Source: JAAYYM01 sp964638005 | Lineage (GTDB): Bacteria; Bacillota; Clostridia; Lachnospirales; Lachnospiraceae | Direction: 5' to 3' | Assembly: GCA_964638005.1 (NCBI GenBank) | Contig: CAZWXS010000088.1 | Coordinates: forward strand, 1-6,816 | Length of the DNA: 6,816 nt | In this document: positions 5,550 through 6,816 of the stretch, one piece after another | How positions within the stretch are numbered: the stretch's first letter is position 1 | How the letters are laid out: every line of letters begins with the position of its first letter | Translations under genes and position numbers: made by a program | The notes under the pieces: model-generated | Seen by the model: only the letters and a program-made list of their open reading frames with translations | Database searches by the model: none | What the model was told of the DNA's origin: nothing

Positions 5550-6146
5550 CTTTCCGACATGCAGTCCGTCTACGAAGGAATGATGTGCCTGTATGGAAAA
5601 CGGCAGCAGCATCCTGCCATCCCGTTCAAAGTATTTGCCCCAGTCAAACAACGGCGTCGCATTGTCTTTTTTGCCGGAATTGGTGTGAGAAATATGTGTA
5701 TAGGACACCCAAGGCATCGGAGAAAACTGAAACACATCATTTCCGAGAGGGCCTGTAAAATACTCCTTCTGCTCCCTTGCCATTTTGGACGCAAGTGATA
5801 CATAGGCTTCCATGGTGTCCTGCATCGACACGTTCACCACTTTGAATAGTTCCGTCTCCTGCTCCAGATGGGTAAAGGCCGTATCAATCCTGTCGTATAG
5901 CACAACATTTCCATCCGCAAAACGATACCTGAATTCTTCGATTTCATTTGCACATTTGGATACCGCATAGACCATTGCCATCGTAAAGGAATACTTCTGC
6001 TCCTTGATTTTCCTTAGAAAATGGGTGATATCCAATTCAACTGTCACGCAGAAGGCAGGCTCGACACTGTTTCTAAATACCATGCAGTGCATTGCCCTCT
6101 TCCAATTCTTTTCATCAATAATCCGATAATTATTTCCCATGGTCAT
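5511..6146 (-). CDS. CatA-like (type A chloramphenicol acetyltransferase family) O-acetyltransferase
   Basis: A 211-residue protein, close to the 213-220 of type A chloramphenicol acetyltransferases. The catalytic motif HHSFVDG (188-194) gives His189 and Asp193, the pair that deprotonates the acceptor hydroxyl; family members also share the FSPMPWVSYTHISHT region (141-155). By my alignment the oxyanion serine of CatA (PWVSFTSF in CAT I) is His151 here, as I recall for many chromosomal CatA-like proteins, so chloramphenicol may not be the substrate. The first ATG (6146) is used; an in-frame ATG two codons later is possible. AGGAAAG precedes the first at about ten bases. The start overlaps the stop of the PadR remnant (ATGA). 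It converges with the PPOX gene across a hairpin, and its 3' end is duplicated downstream. Confidence 0.85.
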   Translation of the reverse strand: MTMGNNYRIIDEKNWKRAMHCMVFRNSVEPAFCVTVELDITHFLRKIKEQKYSFTMAMVYAVSKCANEIEEFRYRFADGNVVLYDRIDTAFTHLEQETELFKVVNVSMQDTMEAYVSLASKMAREQKEYFTGPLGNDVFQFSPMPWVSYTHISHTNSGKKDNATPLFDWGKYFERDGRMLLPFSIQAHHSFVDGLHVGKLVESLQDYLDRI

Positions 6147-6259
6147 TCTCTCACTTTCCTATAAAATAGGGCTGGTTTTCGCTTGATTTCATACCCGGTT
6201 AAAGATTCATGACTCAGCAGTCCCAGTATCACACAATCCATTTTCTTTGTCTTTGCCAT
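6143..6259 (-). pseudogene. Truncated PadR-family regulator (first ~27 residues)
   Basis: A 38-codon frame directly upstream of the acetyltransferase reads MAKTKKMDCVILGLLSHES then LTGYEIKR, the canonical N-terminus of PadR-family repressors (x-x-x-L-x-x-x-I-L-G-L-L-x-x-x-x-x-x-G-Y-E/D-I-K). After EIKR the similarity stops and KPALFYRKVRE follows to a TGA. Full-length PadR proteins are about 110-180 residues, so the recognition helix, wing and dimerisation helices are lost and it cannot repress. AAGGAAG lies about ten bases before the ATG. The start overlaps the upstream ferredoxin stop as TAATG and its stop overlaps the acetyltransferase start as ATGA, so it may still feed ribosomes into that gene. 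Confidence 0.75.
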
Positions 6260-6357
6260 TATTGCTTCTTCCTTGATATAGTGTAGTTTAACACTTTTTT
6301 AGGACATGTATCAACACATTCTACACATTGTATGCATTCTGCGCTGTTCCAGCTCGC
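6259..6357 (-). pseudogene. C-terminal remnant of a 4Fe-4S ferredoxin-domain protein
   Basis: In the minus frame ending at TAA 6261-6259, the codons back to an in-frame TAG at 6360-6358 read ASWNSAECIQCVECVDTCPK then KVLNYTISRKKQ. The run CIQCVECVDTCP is a full CX2CX2CX3CP motif for one [4Fe-4S] cluster. NSAEC-x-x-C resembles the ending of larger 4Fe-4S membrane or electron-transfer proteins. There is no start codon, and only one half of a ferredoxin fold remains, so the 5' part of the gene has been lost. The break lies close to where the non-coding repeat region begins. The TAATG overlap shows it was once in an operon with the PadR gene. Confidence 0.7.
6280..6295. promoter_or_regulatory. 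Weak dyad GTGT-N6-ACAC, possible old PadR site
   Basis: AGTGTAGTTTAACACT has five-base arms around six bases, 20 bases before the PadR ATG. PadR operators often have ATGT/ACAT-type half sites, but with wider spacing. It lies inside the ferredoxin remnant's codons, so it could be chance. Confidence 0.2.
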
Positions 6358-6447
6358 CTATTGCTAAAACGACTAACGCCTGGAGGAATATGGTTTTTTG
6401 AAGCTTTTTTATCAATAAAGAACAAAAAGTAAATCCGATTTCTTCTG

Positions 6448-6484
6448 TGTGATGTATATCTTTTTTTCTTGCAGGTACATCACA
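6448..6484 (+). repeat. Palindromic unit A
   Basis: TGTGATGTA (6448-6456) and TACATCACA (6476-6484) are perfect nine-base complements around 19 bases. The inner side GATGTATATCTTTTTTTC matches unit B at 16 of 18 bases. Confidence 0.8.
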
Positions 6485-6510
6485 TTTCTCTGCTTTTTTC
6501 TAAGAGAAAT
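6484..6510. repeat. Hairpin between units A and B
   Basis: ATTTCTCT (6484-6491) and AGAGAAAT (6503-6510) are perfect eight-base complements around an 11-base T-rich loop. The matching position between units C and D has no equivalent hairpin. Confidence 0.6.
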
Positions 6511-6529
6511 CGACCTAAATCAAATAAAA

Positions 6530-6566
6530 TGTGATGTATATGATTTTTTCGATGCATTACGTCACG
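6530..6566 (+). repeat. Palindromic unit B
   Basis: TGTGATGTA (6530-6538) pairs with TACGTCACG (6558-6566) through two G-T pairs, around 19 bases. GATGTATATGATTTTTTC (6533-6550) is identical to the reverse complement of 6680-6697 in unit D. Confidence 0.8.
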
Positions 6567-6567
6567 C

Positions 6568-6581
6568 CTTTTGTTCAAAAG
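6568..6581. repeat. Central palindrome of the array
   Basis: CTTTTG-TT-CAAAAG forms perfect six-base arms centred within one base of the symmetry centre of the four-unit array. Confidence 0.6.
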
Positions 6582-6618
6582 CGGGACGTAGAGGATGATT
6601 TATTCTATATACATCCCA
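6582..6618 (-). repeat. Palindromic unit C (reverse orientation)
   Basis: GGGACGTA (6583-6590) and TACATCCC (6610-6617) pair with one G-T around exactly 19 bases; the outermost position (C/A) is unpaired. This is the most diverged centre of the four. Confidence 0.75.
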
Positions 6619-6663
6619 TAGTCATAATATATAGTACTTTTTCTGATGGGAATTTGTTGAAAA

Positions 6664-6700
6664 TGGGACGTAGGCATGAGAAAAAATCATATACATCCCA
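6664..6700 (-). repeat. Palindromic unit D (reverse orientation)
   Basis: TGGGACGTA (6664-6672) and TACATCCCA (6692-6700) pair with one G-T around 19 bases. ATGA/TCAT inside the centre extends the hairpin, leaving a GAAAAAA loop. Confidence 0.8.
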
Positions 6701-6816
6701 CAATGCATATTTCACGAGCAAATCAGGATTGAAAAACAAGATTCCAATTTACCCGCTGGCAATGAGCCATGCGAATAGAGACAAAGAAGCATTTGTGTTG
6801 TGCTCGCACATAAGCA

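Larger units (their letters stand above)
6448..6700. repeat. Mirror-symmetric array of four 37-bp palindromic units
   Basis: Four units share one plan: a 9-base arm, a 19-base centre and a 9-base complementary arm. They start at 6448, 6530, 6582 and 6664, so spacing is 82, 52, 82. The first two read TGTGATGTATAT...TACRTCAC on the plus strand and the last two are the same element reversed. The array is symmetric about 6574, where CTTTTG-TT-CAAAAG (6568-6581) forms its own palindrome. Spacer sequences between units are not conserved (both outer spacers are 45 bases), so selection appears to act on the units and their geometry, or the units inserted as a set. It is not a CRISPR: the units are inverted and too divergent. 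A MITE-like dispersed repeat, a multi-site protein target or a structured RNA are the main options. Confidence 0.8.
6361..6816. other. 456-base region without a convincing gene, filled by palindromic repeats
   Basis: No coding frame here has a ribosome binding site and recognisable similarity. Bases 6361-6447 are AT-rich; a good Shine-Dalgarno (GGAGGAAT, 6382-6389) leads only to the three-codon frame MVF. Bases 6448-6700 hold the mirror-symmetric palindrome array described separately. One plus-strand frame is open from ATG 6663 to the window end (51 codons, starting inside the fourth repeat unit); its ribosome binding site is poor and I do not recognise it. Confidence 0.6.

Noticed and set aside
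6158..6170. CCTATAAAATAGG palindrome just upstream of the acetyltransferase
   Set aside because: Five-base arms in AT-rich DNA are weak evidence, and no matching promoter elements are found around it.
6448..6700. CRISPR array or type III toxin-antitoxin RNA repeats
   Set aside because: The units are inverted relative to one another, vary in sequence, have unequal spacing, and no cas or toxin gene is visible.
6663..6816. Open plus-strand frame from ATG 6663 to the window end
   Set aside because: It begins inside a repeat unit, lacks a good ribosome binding site, and 51 open codons in AT-rich DNA can occur by chance; sequence beyond the window would decide.

Overview
The window looks like a chromosomal segment of a low-to-mid GC Firmicute, most likely a clostridium of the Lachnospiraceae type. 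Grounds: strong AGGAGG-type ribosome binding sites close to starts, tight same-strand gene spacing, and protein families I associate with that group (a cysteine-motif hypothetical protein, an Fpg-like protein that starts MLEIPE, a small QueG-like ferredoxin, and a CatA-like acetyltransferase). This placement rests on family recognition, not on a search.

Bases 1-4300, all on the minus strand, form one long run of genes. In transcription order: a 68-aa small conserved protein; a possible 30-aa coupling peptide; a 233-aa double [4Fe-4S] QueG-like protein; an SRPBCC-fold protein that overlaps the next gene by 8 bases; an Fpg/Nei-family protein that appears to lack the catalytic N-terminal proline; a 54-codon remnant resembling an AraC-type effector-binding domain; a 158-aa protein with four cysteines; a tocopherol-cyclase-family protein with a TTG start; and, cut by the window edge, the start of a probable SAP-domain protein. 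The close spacing suggests cotranscription of at least 4287 to 2011. No shared pathway is evident.

Bases 4288-4570 are a divergent intergenic region. It holds a possible 44-aa CxxC ORF, a 27-bp AT-rich palindrome, four degenerate 16-18 bp repeats, and a promoter with a palindromic candidate operator. The plus-strand pair 4571-5432 follows: a MarR-family repressor and a PPOX-family flavoprotein, arranged as a likely autoregulated operon that ends in a perfect 13-bp hairpin.

Bases 5460-6360 on the minus strand carry a CatA-like acetyltransferase between gene fossils. Upstream are the last ~31 residues of a 4Fe-4S protein and the first ~27 residues of a PadR-family regulator, still joined by TAATG and ATGA stop/start overlaps that now lead into the acetyltransferase. 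Downstream, its own last 12-13 codons are repeated in the same frame after the stop codon.

Bases 6361-6816 hold no convincing gene. They contain the most unusual structure: four 37-bp imperfect palindromes of identical geometry (9-bp arm, 19-nt centre, 9-bp arm) in a mirror-symmetric array (start-to-start spacing 82, 52, 82) around a central palindrome at base 6574. Paired changes in the arms preserve complementarity. I do not recognise this element; it could be a MITE-like or other dispersed repeat, a multi-site protein target, or a structured RNA.
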